Source of the DNA: a virus
DNA length: 46,607 bases
Virus record (IMG/VR): IMGVR_UViG_3300042691_021677
Span: 1 to 46,607 of that record
Direction: 5' to 3' (one strand)
Shown here: positions 13,628 through 31,323 of the stretch, piece after piece
How positions within the stretch are numbered: position 1 is the first letter of the stretch
Layout: each line of letters starts with the position of its first letter
Position numbers and translations under genes: made by a program
Notes under the pieces: model-generated
What the model was told of the DNA's origin: nothing
Seen by the model: the letters and a program-made list of their open reading frames with translations, nothing else
Database searches by the model: none

Positions 13628-13645
13628 AAAGGAACCCATACCATG
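13617..13645 (+). repeat. 29-bp direct repeat, copy B
   Basis: Exact copy of 13206-13234, here overlapping the 3' end of one gene and the leader of the next. Together the copies bracket a two-gene cassette of about 410 bases. Confidence 0.9.
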
Positions 13646-13849
13646 ATGTATCTAATTCACCACACCGAAAGTAACAGACCACCAACTATGGAGGACGTGA
13701 TCGCTTGTCGTTTCAACTGCTCCTTACAGCAGGTGAAAGACGACATGAACGAGATGCCGCGCCTTCGCAGAGATAACTGGGGGCTGTCCACGCACTTCCT
13801 CCACATCACCGAAAACGGCAAGAGGGTTGTCCATCAAACATCCGTTTGA
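13643..13849 (+). CDS. Unknown small protein
   Basis: 68 residues, MMYLIHHTESNRPPTMEDVI; C-R-F-N-C in the middle (about 23-27) and a basic helical second half. Start fixed by the repeat leader. A 131-base gap follows, holding heptamer remnants but no gene. Confidence 0.7.
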   Translation: MMYLIHHTESNRPPTMEDVIACRFNCSLQQVKDDMNEMPRLRRDNWGLSTHFLHITENGKRVVHQTSV

Positions 13850-13980
13850 ACAGTAATAACTCCACATTGTCTATTAACCAAATGAACCCTGAACCATGCA
13901 CCGTGTCCCGTGTCCTCGTCGCCATCGACGGGGGCCGGGCGCGGTCCCGTGTGGTTCTACCAAGAAAGGAAACTACCACC

Positions 13981-14283
13981 ATGAATTACAGAGATTACAA
14001 CCCCAACGCCTCCTGCCTTCCGGCCGAGGCTTACCCTTATCTGGCCTTGGCTTTGGGCCAAACCAAGTCACCCCGCCCTACCCTCTGGGGCCGGATCATG
14101 TCGAAGCTCCGGAGCTATGCCGTGTTGCCGATGGCGGTCTTCCTGCCGCTGGCCGATCCGCCATCGGATCATCTGAACAACCCACCCGACCAGAACAGTC
14201 TGGTCTGGACTGTGGGTCATCAGGGGGAGGATAGGCCGAGGCTTCTGCCCCTCATCGTCGAAGGTAACCCCTACTCCCTCTGA
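13981..14283 (+). CDS. Unknown protein with one hydrophobic segment
   Basis: 100 residues, MNYRDYNPNASCLPAEAYPY. Residues about 42-56 (LRSYAVLPMAVFLPLA) form a short membrane-seeking segment; the remainder is Pro-rich. The start at 13981 carries the AAGAAAGGAAACTACCACC leader; a longer frame upstream is not credible. No family recognised. Confidence 0.65.
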   Translation: MNYRDYNPNASCLPAEAYPYLALALGQTKSPRPTLWGRIMSKLRSYAVLPMAVFLPLADPPSDHLNNPPDQNSLVWTVGHQGEDRPRLLPLIVEGNPYSL

Positions 14284-14285
14284 TT

Positions 14286-14663
14286 ATGACCGAGATCCAA
14301 AGGCTTGCCCGAACCGAGTGCCCGTCCTACGAGCGGCCACCCTTCCAAAGCACCGTCCGCCACCTTGTCGTGGCCGCGGCGGTCAAACACTACCTCGACA
14401 CCAAGGAGGCCAAGAACATGGTCAACCGTGCTGGGGTTAAGAAATACATCCTCGAATGGGCCAAGTATACCCGCCACCACCCCTTCAGCCGGGTCGCCAG
14501 CTACGTGCCGGCCGAGGTCAACGGCAAGGTGCGGTATACCTTGGCGACCATGCCCGAGCCGCAGTCGCTCAAGGCGGCGGTCGAGGAACTGGAGCGGATC
14601 GCCCGCTCCCATGCCCGCAGCGTGGTCATCCGCAACCCCTCGCTTGGAAAGACCCTCAAGTGA
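14286..14663 (+). CDS. Unknown basic protein
   Basis: 125 residues, MTEIQRLARTECPSYERPPF; helical with many His, Lys and Arg, ending PSLGKTLK. It follows the previous stop by two bases with no separate ribosome binding site, so coupling is likely. No family recognised. Confidence 0.7.
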   Translation: MTEIQRLARTECPSYERPPFQSTVRHLVVAAAVKHYLDTKEAKNMVNRAGVKKYILEWAKYTRHHPFSRVASYVPAEVNGKVRYTLATMPEPQSLKAAVEELERIARSHARSVVIRNPSLGKTLK

Positions 14664-14698
14664 GTTGTCCATTAATAATAACTGTGCCACCTTCTACG

Positions 14699-15076
14699 AT
14701 GCGCCAAATCACAGTGTCTGAGAAGACCTTCGGCCTCAAGGTGCGGGTGAGGGTCGGGGGTGACGAGGCCGCGGCCCAGCGGGCGGCGTCGGTCTGGACC
14801 GACACGATCATGTCCAACTCCGACGAGCTCGGGGATGCGACGGCGTGGACTTTCCACAATGCCAACCGCGCCTTCGTCTGGCTGTCCCGCTGGCCGCAGA
14901 GCCGGAAGTTCGGCAACGCCAAGGCGATGGAGCACGAGTGCGTCCATGTGGCGATGTCCTTCCTGCGCGACCATGTCGGGGAGGACATCCGCAAGGCCGA
15001 GGAGACGTGCTGCTACTTGGTGCAGCACTTGGCCGACGAGATCGAACACAAGCTCAACAAAAGGAGGGCCGTATGA
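14699..15076 (+). CDS. Putative HExxH zinc metalloprotein
   Basis: 125 residues. His79-Glu80-x2-His83 in MEHECVHVAM is a consensus zincin active site, and Glu101/Glu102 in the next helix (RKAEETCCYLVQHL) can supply the third ligand. A matching arrangement (EHECxHV followed by an E-E-x-x-Y-L helix) is, from memory, found in small phage proteins. Whether it cleaves peptide bonds is untested. It overlaps the next gene as ATGA. Confidence 0.7.
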   Translation: MRQITVSEKTFGLKVRVRVGGDEAAAQRAASVWTDTIMSNSDELGDATAWTFHNANRAFVWLSRWPQSRKFGNAKAMEHECVHVAMSFLRDHVGEDIRKAEETCCYLVQHLADEIEHKLNKRRAV

Positions 15077-15402
15077 AGATGAACAAAGAGAAGCTCTGGG
15101 GGGTCTTCCTCCAGCACAACCCGCGGCTGACCACCGACCCGTGCCTTACGCCCGAGTCGCTGCGTCGGTTCTTCGACCTGACCTGGAACGCCGCCTATGA
15201 GGCGGGGTGCTACGACATGGCCGAGCGTCACCAAGAGATTACCGACGGCGATCTGGACGCGGCCGACAAGCAAGCGGCCAAGGCTGTCTTGGACAACATC
15301 GAGGAAGCCTTGTCTGCCGTCTTCGGCGGGAACACCCCGATGCACAAAATCTATGCCACCAAAAAAGCGAGTAAGAAGAAAACTGACCCAGGAGGAAAGT
15401 GA
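15073..15402 (+). CDS. Unknown protein
   Basis: 109 residues, MKMNKEKLWGVFLQHNPRLT; helical, with a Lys-rich tail KKASKKKTDPGGK. AAAGGAGG upstream lies inside the previous gene, so the pair is coupled. The W-G-V-F-L-x-x-N-P start and D-L-T-W-N-A-A-Y segment recall phage structural accessory proteins, but I do not recognise the family. Confidence 0.7.
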   Translation: MKMNKEKLWGVFLQHNPRLTTDPCLTPESLRRFFDLTWNAAYEAGCYDMAERHQEITDGDLDAADKQAAKAVLDNIEEALSAVFGGNTPMHKIYATKKASKKKTDPGGK

Positions 15403-15583
15403 CGGGGATGTTGCTTGGAAACACCGATACATCGACCTCTATGACTGCTACTTGGACTTCAACGACAAAGTCCGCTTGGTTTGCGGCCTGCTCTCTCTCG
15501 GGAATCAGGAAGACGCGATCCAAATATGCGGCGACATCGTTGCCCACTTCGAGAAAGAAGAAAGGGAACTTCTAAAGTGCTGA
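15353..15583 (+). CDS. Unknown small protein
   Basis: 76 residues from MPPKKRVRRKLTQ, a very basic start followed by a helical acidic part (HRYIDLYDCYLDFND). The ATG at 15353 lies 50 bases inside the previous gene; an alternative reading with better ribosome binding site at 15409 gives an unnatural product, so this frame is preferred. Confidence 0.55.
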   Translation: MPPKKRVRRKLTQEESDGDVAWKHRYIDLYDCYLDFNDKVRLVCGLLSLGNQEDAIQICGDIVAHFEKEERELLKC

Positions 15584-15663
15584 ACCCGAAGGATCTGACA
15601 ACGGCTTTGCTGCTCGCATGGGCGGCTTTCGCCACCGTCATCTTCTTCAAGTATTTCCTATGA
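15577..15663 (+). CDS. Single-helix membrane peptide
   Basis: 28 residues from a GTG start; residues 7-28 (LTTALLLAWAAFATVIFFKYFL) are one transmembrane helix. GAAAGGGAA stands ten bases upstream, within the previous gene, which it overlaps by seven bases; its own end overlaps the next start as ATGA. Such peptides can act as pinholin or anti-holin, but the lysis genes here are far away. Confidence 0.5.
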   Translation: MLNPKDLTTALLLAWAAFATVIFFKYFL

Positions 15664-15797
15664 GCCTATACGAAAACATCAACAAACGCCGGAAGGCGGG
15701 CACGTCCCGTCCGAAGTCAAAGTCCACCATCGAACCGAAGACCTACGCGAAGATGAAAAATAAGCGCGGCGGGTTCGCCCCGAAGAAGCGGAGGTAG
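15660..15797 (+). CDS. Conserved small phage protein (SLYENINKRRKAGTSR type)
   Basis: 45 residues, extremely basic. MSLYENINKRRKAGTSRPKS matches, from memory, a small conserved phage protein (L-Y-x-N-I-x-K-R-K-x-A-G-T-S-R) often next to the RARHNC protein that also follows it here. Probably binds DNA or another virion component; exact role unknown. Confidence 0.85.
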   Translation: MSLYENINKRRKAGTSRPKSKSTIEPKTYAKMKNKRGGFAPKKRR

Positions 15798-15798
15798 T

Positions 15799-16092
15799 AT
15801 GGCAACCTACAAAGGTAAAACGGTCACGCTCTACAAGCCGCGCAAGATGGCCGGCATCACTCCGGCCGCGAAGAAGAAGTCAGTCTTCGTGCCGGGAAAG
15901 AAGGCAGGCACAGCGAAAGTCGTCCACTTCGGGGACTCCTCGATGTCAGACTTCACCAAGCACAAGAACCCGAAGCGCCGCGCCAACTTCCGTGCGCGTC
16001 ATAACTGTGCCGACAAGAAGGACAAGAGTAAGGCGGGGTGGTGGGCGTGTAACCACTTGTGGGTTGTCCTGTTCGGATTTTTCGTAGCGTGA
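15799..16092 (+). CDS. RARHNC-type capsid-maturation-linked protein, altered C-terminus
   Basis: 97 residues. VVHFGDSSMSDF (41-52) and KRRANFRARHNC (59-70) are the signature of a small conserved phage protein that relatives end with about fifteen more residues closing on W-x-C-K-x-W. Here the reading continues W-W-A-C-N-H-L-W and then a hydrophobic tail VVLFGFFVA that does not belong to the family, exactly where an HNH endonuclease gene begins. The tail may be a by-product of insertion. Some relatives are annotated as prohead core or scaffold-like; that is not established. Confidence 0.75.
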   Translation: MATYKGKTVTLYKPRKMAGITPAAKKKSVFVPGKKAGTAKVVHFGDSSMSDFTKHKNPKRRANFRARHNCADKKDKSKAGWWACNHLWVVLFGFFVA

Positions 16093-16610
16093 AAGACGAA
16101 CTCCGTAAGCACGCGAAGTGGCGGCACGTCGAGGTTGAATGCCCTGACTGTAAGGTCAAACGCCCCATGCGGATAGACCAATGGAAGCGCAACGTGGCGA
16201 ACGACCGTCCTTTCTATTGTTTGCCTTGCGGAACGCGACACACTAAACCGAGGAAGCGCCGTCAGGTTTTCGATTTCAAGAAGCTAGACTGGCCGAACAA
16301 TAAAAGAAACCCGCGCAATCCACTATATTCACGTTGGCAGAAGATGCAGCGGCGCTGCAAGCCGGGCATCAAATACTATTCACGATATTACGCGAACACC
16401 GGAATATATGTAGCAACCGAGTGGTTGCAGTATGAGCCATTCCGCAACTGGGCGTTGAAAAACGGATTTAAGCCCGAACTCGAACTCGATCGCATAAATC
16501 CATACGGACCTTATTCACCTAATAACTGCCGTTGGGTTACGCACGCGGAGAACTGTCGCAACAAAAGACCTTATGGCTTCGCAGACAAATTCGCAAAGGA
16601 GGCGGCATGA
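16089..16610 (+). CDS. HNH homing endonuclease
   Basis: 173 residues from a GTG overlapping the previous stop (GTGA). Two CxxC pairs (Cys18/21, Cys44/47) form an N-terminal zinc ribbon; the HNH core is LELDRINPYGPYSPNNCRWV (131-150) with Asp134 and Asn146, preceded by the typical LYSRWQKMQRRC and EWLQYEPFRNWAL blocks. It should nick or cleave DNA at a specific site and spread its own gene. It is more AT-rich than its neighbours, fitting recent arrival. It sits at the 3' end of a conserved phage gene rather than in an intron. Confidence 0.85.
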   Translation: MKDELRKHAKWRHVEVECPDCKVKRPMRIDQWKRNVANDRPFYCLPCGTRHTKPRKRRQVFDFKKLDWPNNKRNPRNPLYSRWQKMQRRCKPGIKYYSRYYANTGIYVATEWLQYEPFRNWALKNGFKPELELDRINPYGPYSPNNCRWVTHAENCRNKRPYGFADKFAKEAA

Positions 16611-16855
16611 CAACCACCGACTACCCCCGCATCAAGCAACTCGGCATGACCGTGATCGAAGATCCGGTGCAGCATGTCACATGGACCGATCTCGATGAAA
16701 AGGTGATCGATGCAGGATTGGACCGTGAAAGGTTCGGCGACTACTTCGGGGTTCAAACGTGCTACGCCCGCGGCCCCTACCCCTGGGACGTGGAGGCCGT
16801 GCTCGAACGGATGATGTCCGGACAACGCACCGGCACGCAGAAGCATTGGGACTAG
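16607..16855 (+). CDS. Unknown small protein
   Basis: 82 residues, MTTTDYPRIKQLGMTVIEDP. AAAGGAGG lies five bases upstream, inside the endonuclease gene, with an ATGA overlap. It abuts the next start. No family recognised. Confidence 0.65.
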   Translation: MTTTDYPRIKQLGMTVIEDPVQHVTWTDLDEKVIDAGLDRERFGDYFGVQTCYARGPYPWDVEAVLERMMSGQRTGTQKHWD

Positions 16856-17065
16856 ATGATTAGCTGGGCACCAATCAACTTCCGCGTCTATGTCAGGGGC
16901 ATTCCTTGCCCTTGTCGGGTTATCTACGGGAAAGATCAAGGCGGGATGGAAAATGATTACATCACCGTGTCTCGGGAAGACGGCGGGAATTGGCTCACAG
17001 CCAGGATCGACCAGCTTTCCTCGGCCCCCAACCCGACCTTGGACATCGAGGAGGCCGGCGAATGA
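16856..17065 (+). CDS. Unknown small protein
   Basis: 69 residues, MISWAPINFRVYVRGIPCPC; beta-rich, starts directly after TAG and overlaps the next start as ATGA. No family recognised. Confidence 0.6.
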   Translation: MISWAPINFRVYVRGIPCPCRVIYGKDQGGMENDYITVSREDGGNWLTARIDQLSSAPNPTLDIEEAGE

Positions 17066-18255
17066 TCCCATTCGTCCACGTATGCAAGCGCGATGAAGGC
17101 TTCTTCGCCAAGTGGCTTCGTCATGCCAAGGGGCTTGGAAAGCTGCCCGATATGGTTGTCTGGGCCGAACCGGGCGTGAAGGTGGATCACAAGATCGACC
17201 GCGTCTTCACCTCGCCCTACGGCTACCCCGAGGTCTGCACGCAGATGTGGCATGAAGCCTGCACCGTGTTGCGTGAACCCGTGCTCTACTTGGAGACGGA
17301 CGCCTGGCCTTGTGCCCCGAACTGGTATGAGGTCTTGCGGCAGGATTACGAGAATCGCGGGAAACCCGCGGCACTGGTCACCGCTTCCAATCACCCGCCG
17401 CATGATACGGTCGGCGGGATCGGGGTTTACGATGCGAAGAAGCTGCCGCTACCTAAGACCTACGAAGAGTTCCGGACATGGATCCGGCAAGGTGCGGCCT
17501 TCGATGAATGGATCGGCACACTCGGTCCGGAGTATGTCGCCAAGACGCCGCTCATCCGGCACAGCTACGGCATTTACCAAGGGGCGAACCTGATCGGGTA
17601 TCACGCTTTCGGGAGCCGCGAACATTTCAACCGACTCTGCAAGGGCGCGGCCGTCTTCCACAAGGATGCCTACGGCACGATCGCACGATGGGTCGGACCG
17701 GATTCCGAGCCCGCGCCGTTGCCAATGGCGGGCGCTACCCCTCCGGACATGAGCGAGACGAGCAAGCACCGCGACTGGTTCCTGCCATTTACTCAAGGGC
17801 ACGGGATGGATGTCGGCTTCGGTGGTGATGCGTTGACCCCGAACTGCATCACCTTCGACATGCCGCAGCCTTACACCTCGGTCGGCACCTCCGCTCAACA
17901 CCTTGGCGGGGATGCCCGAAAGATCCCGCTCAAGAGCGACATCCTCGACTGGCTCTACAACTCGCACTTGATCGAGGACTTCACCTACGCGGACCAGATC
18001 CCGATGGTTAAAGAGTGGCTCCGCGTGCTCAAGCCGGGCGGTCGTCTGCTCATCCTGGCTCCCGACCAGCAACGGTTCTTGGCCCACTGCGCGGCCACGG
18101 GTCAGTCGATCAACGACAACCACAAGGAAGCCGACTACTCGCTGAAAACATTTAAGAAGCGCGTCCTCCGGACCGGCAACATCCGCGCCAAGGTCTTGGC
18201 CGAGGAAGACTTTGCCGACTATTCGTGGGCGATTGTTTTGGAGAAAGATTTATGA
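17062..18255 (+). CDS. Glycosyltransferase-methyltransferase fusion
   Basis: 397 residues. Residues 1-210 resemble a phage GT-A glycosyltransferase: MIPFVHVCKRDEGFF opening, MVVWAEPG strand, LYLETDAWP (75-83) with an acidic E-x-D metal/sugar site, and a later I-R-H-S-Y-G-I-Y-Q-G segment. Residues 245-397 are a class I SAM methyltransferase: MDVGFGGDA (249-257) loop I, KSDILDWLYNSHLIEDF (291-307), LKPGGRLLILAP (323-334). Together they could add and then methylate a sugar on DNA, capsid or host surface. It overlaps both neighbours by four bases. Confidence 0.75.
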   Translation: MIPFVHVCKRDEGFFAKWLRHAKGLGKLPDMVVWAEPGVKVDHKIDRVFTSPYGYPEVCTQMWHEACTVLREPVLYLETDAWPCAPNWYEVLRQDYENRGKPAALVTASNHPPHDTVGGIGVYDAKKLPLPKTYEEFRTWIRQGAAFDEWIGTLGPEYVAKTPLIRHSYGIYQGANLIGYHAFGSREHFNRLCKGAAVFHKDAYGTIARWVGPDSEPAPLPMAGATPPDMSETSKHRDWFLPFTQGHGMDVGFGGDALTPNCITFDMPQPYTSVGTSAQHLGGDARKIPLKSDILDWLYNSHLIEDFTYADQIPMVKEWLRVLKPGGRLLILAPDQQRFLAHCAATGQSINDNHKEADYSLKTFKKRVLRTGNIRAKVLAEEDFADYSWAIVLEKDL

Positions 18256-18557
18256 TTGAAGAAACCACACAACCCATCGATGCCCCCATCCACAGCCACA
18301 GCCTGAAAGCTGTCGCCACTTACCTCGGCAAGAAACACGAGGCCGCTGAGAAGGAGGGAATGTCCGAGGGAGACGCGCTACTTGAGCAAGTCTTCTTTCA
18401 GCAGACGCTTCTTCTTAACGCGATCAATTCCTCGGTCACCCTTTCCAATCAGGTCAATCGCGCTCTCCAGCGGGAGGTCGCGAAGATGAAGGGGGAAGAG
18501 CTTCCGGAGGAACCATCGGAAGAGTCCAAGATAATTATTCCGAACCGTTTCCATTGA
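18252..18557 (+). CDS. Unknown helical protein, last gene of rightward block
   Basis: 101 residues, MIEETTQPIDAPIHSHSLKA; acidic, with a long helix (about 20-80). Starts as ATGA within the fusion gene. Its last 23 bases overlap the end of the leftward gene 19128-18535. No family recognised. Confidence 0.7.
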   Translation: MIEETTQPIDAPIHSHSLKAVATYLGKKHEAAEKEGMSEGDALLEQVFFQQTLLLNAINSSVTLSNQVNRALQREVAKMKGEELPEEPSEESKIIIPNRFH

Positions 18558-19128
18558 GCCAGCACCAGGATGGGAACTTGTAGCCTTGGCTGACCCCTTG
18601 CGCCACATCAAGCGGGAGCCAAATCTTTGCCTTGATCGAACAGCCGCACACACCGCACTGATTGAGCCGTCCAGCGTGTGCCGTGTTCCGCGCACCGATC
18701 AGCTTGAAGAGCCAATCGGCTAACCCCTTACACCGCCAGCATCCACCAACGGTTGTGTTCAGGGGACAGGCGGCACAGATCGCGGCACGGCGTTCGGCTT
18801 CGGGCTGCTCGACGAGCCCACGGGAACCGAGCGCGGAGATGGCCGCTTGGATGAACCGCTTCACATCCTCCATTGTGAAGTGCGACTTGAGGGCGTAGTC
18901 CCCGTCGAGGACGTGGGTGCAGGAGTCACTGCCGACCGGAAGCTGGGCGCAGACAAAGTCTTGGATGTCGGCCGATGGATCACCGACGGGTAAGCCATTC
19001 GCCTTGCGATGCTCGGTCACCTTTTGGATGACCACCCGCAGGGTCGAGGCTGAGAACTCGAAGCCCGTTTCCGGTTGGATATACCGCCAGCCCCCGGGCG
19101 GCATGACGTGGGTGTCTTTGACTATCAT
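18535..19128 (-). CDS. Cys-rich phage protein, last gene of leftward block
   Basis: 197 residues. Seven cysteines cluster in pairs (Cys118/121, 130/133, 158/161/163) in the blocks CAACPLN, GGCWRC and QCGVCGC, with Cys189 near the end; two zinc or cluster sites are likely. From memory, this I-C-x-x-C-P-x-N ... C-G-x-C-G-C layout is conserved in phages without known function. MIVKDTHVMPP was taken as the start at 19128 because the upstream residues belong to the giant gene's end. Confidence 0.7.
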   Translation of the reverse strand: MIVKDTHVMPPGGWRYIQPETGFEFSASTLRVVIQKVTEHRKANGLPVGDPSADIQDFVCAQLPVGSDSCTHVLDGDYALKSHFTMEDVKRFIQAAISALGSRGLVEQPEAERRAAICAACPLNTTVGGCWRCKGLADWLFKLIGARNTAHAGRLNQCGVCGCSIKAKIWLPLDVAQGVSQGYKFPSWCWLNGNGSE

Positions 19129-19132
19129 GTTT

Positions 19133-29383
<10,251 letters not shown>

Positions 29384-29414
29384 CCGTTAATATACTTGTT
29401 GCCGGATGGCTGTG

Positions 29415-30857
29415 CTACTGTCCGGCTTGTCTCTTCTTTTCCTCTTCTTCGGCTTTGCGGCCGATATTGGTTAGATAGTCCAAGCCGCGAGAAGCTAAGA
29501 AACCTAATGGAAGGCTGGTAAAAACGCCGCTCGCGACCGGAGCCACAGCCCGAGCAGGGTCATTCACAAGAGCAGCACTTCCCCGCAAAGTAGGTCCAAC
29601 AAAACCCCTCGGGTAGAATCTGTCCGCCACAGCCGCCGCTTTATCCACATTCTCGTCTGTGAGGACGGGCCGGACTACCTCTGTTACTTGGTCGCCGACC
29701 TCTTGTGCTCCCCGAATCACGGGTTTACCCATGCCGCCAGGAGACCATCTTTCAACAAGCGATTTGTCTTTGCCCGTTTCAGCTTTGCCAAGACCGGGAA
29801 ACACTTCCACGGCCCCAGTGATCGGATTTTGGATTAAATCACCAACCCGCAACTTCCCTTCCTCGAACAACTGCTTCTCCATACCGGCCCATTTTTCTTT
29901 GGACTTGGCTTCACTAAGCACGGATTTACCAGTTGTAAGATCTTGTTCTACAACTGCGGTGTTTTTGCGGTTGATCAGGAGGACATCCGGGTTTTTCTCG
30001 GCTTCCATTTTCAGATTGATCTCGTCGCGGCCGATTTGTGTCCGGAGCGCCGGAAGATTTTCAAAGCTGGTCGGAACCCCCAAGTAGTTCACCGAACCGC
30101 CTTTCATTTCTTCCATGCGGGCGGCGTCGAGCTTGGCGATCCGGTTCTGATTCCAGCGATCAGCCCAAGGCAGATCCTTAACGCCAAGCAGATCATTGAT
30201 TTGCTCGTCCAACGAAGCAGCCCGTTGGCGACTATTTGCCACGGTGACCTCGTCGACGTTAGGTGCGTCAGCCATTTGGAGCTCCGCATCGCGGGCCTGT
30301 TGCAGAATGCGGGCTTGTTCGACCTTCTCGGGTTCCAAACTTAGCGACTGTTGCCCGGGCGCTTGCCGTTCCGGTATCCCGAGAGCCTCAAGCATGTTTT
30401 TGGCTTTGCCGCGCTCAACGCTAATTGCTGCGATCTGTGCCTTGGCTGGGGTTACGCCGAGCTCTTGCAATACTGGGCCGTAAGTCATCTCGCGAGCATT
30501 CATCCAGTCGGACTCGATGTCGGCTTTGTCGCCATACTTTGCACCGCGGACTAAGTTTTCCTTGTCGACGTAGTCCGAGGCAAACTGCTCCAAAATTGGG
30601 ACAGCGCGGCCGTAATCAAAGGGAGTTCCCTGAAGAGCGTCAGGATCTTTCTGGTTGGGTTGAGCGACCGGAGCCGCAGGCGAAGCATTGGGGATAGCCC
30701 GGTCTAAATCAAACGAAGATGCATTCGGAGCAATAGTCGGGACAGTCGTGCGGCTTTGTAAGAACCCAGCAGATGCCTGATCGTAGATATCGTCTGGAAC
30801 ATCATCTCCTGGTTTCAGCCCGAAGTTTGAAGCAAGATACTGTTCAAATTCATTCAT
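29415..30857 (-). CDS. Probable internal virion protein
   Basis: 480 residues, MNEFEQYLASNFGLKPGDDV. Soluble and charged with long helical parts (about 110-300), a Gly/Pro-rich stretch GRWSPGGMGK (near 365) and a hydrophobic end (VASGVFTSLPLGFLASRGL). It sits between two other late proteins with overlapping starts and just upstream of the giant protein, where ejection proteins are encoded. No sequence family recognised. Confidence 0.65.
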   Translation of the reverse strand: MNEFEQYLASNFGLKPGDDVPDDIYDQASAGFLQSRTTVPTIAPNASSFDLDRAIPNASPAAPVAQPNQKDPDALQGTPFDYGRAVPILEQFASDYVDKENLVRGAKYGDKADIESDWMNAREMTYGPVLQELGVTPAKAQIAAISVERGKAKNMLEALGIPERQAPGQQSLSLEPEKVEQARILQQARDAELQMADAPNVDEVTVANSRQRAASLDEQINDLLGVKDLPWADRWNQNRIAKLDAARMEEMKGGSVNYLGVPTSFENLPALRTQIGRDEINLKMEAEKNPDVLLINRKNTAVVEQDLTTGKSVLSEAKSKEKWAGMEKQLFEEGKLRVGDLIQNPITGAVEVFPGLGKAETGKDKSLVERWSPGGMGKPVIRGAQEVGDQVTEVVRPVLTDENVDKAAAVADRFYPRGFVGPTLRGSAALVNDPARAVAPVASGVFTSLPLGFLASRGLDYLTNIGRKAEEEEKKRQAGQ

Positions 30858-31321
30858 GGAGTTTTTGGCGTTTTTGGCATCAAGCCTGAACCGACTTTCC
30901 GTGTAGTGGGTTGAGCAGTTTGCGGAGTAGTAGAAACCGGAGAGAGTTTACTGCCGAATCCGTAGCGGCTTTGATATCCGCCAGCGGGGGCTACATTTGA
31001 AGTATTCGGGTTACCAACACGGCCTCCATCCCTCAACAGGCGTCTCCGCTCGTCTGTTTCTTCGTTCAGCAGTTTGTAGGAGTTCTCCATGCGCTCCGAC
31101 TCGTAAGCCAACTGCTTGATCGTGAACTCGGCTTGCGCTTTTTTGGCGGGGAAGAGAATCTCGGAAAGCTGTTGCTCCATCGCCATCTTCTCATTGGCCC
31201 GTTTATTCTCTTGCGCGTTGTTGAAAGCAGTAACGAAAGTCGCTCCAGGATTCCACTCCCAGCCCGGCCCTTCGGGCAGCGTCATTCTAACGAGCGACGG
31301 ATCTATGAAAGAGTTTGCCAT
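30854..31321 (-). CDS. Probable internal virion protein
   Basis: 155 residues, MANSFIDPSLVRMTLPEGPG. The middle (about 35-95) is a charged coiled coil; the end is Ser/Thr/Pro/Gly-rich. It overlaps the next gene start by four bases. Role inferred from position only. Confidence 0.65.
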   Translation of the reverse strand: MANSFIDPSLVRMTLPEGPGWEWNPGATFVTAFNNAQENKRANEKMAMEQQLSEILFPAKKAQAEFTIKQLAYESERMENSYKLLNEETDERRRLLRDGGRVGNPNTSNVAPAGGYQSRYGFGSKLSPVSTTPQTAQPTTRKVGSGLMPKTPKTP

Positions 31322-31323
31322 GA

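Noticed and set aside
15409-15583. Frame starting ATG at 15409 after GGAGGAAAGTGACGGGG
   Set aside because: The ribosome binding site is good but the product is a Ser/Thr/Lys string; the frame from 15353 gives a normal protein.
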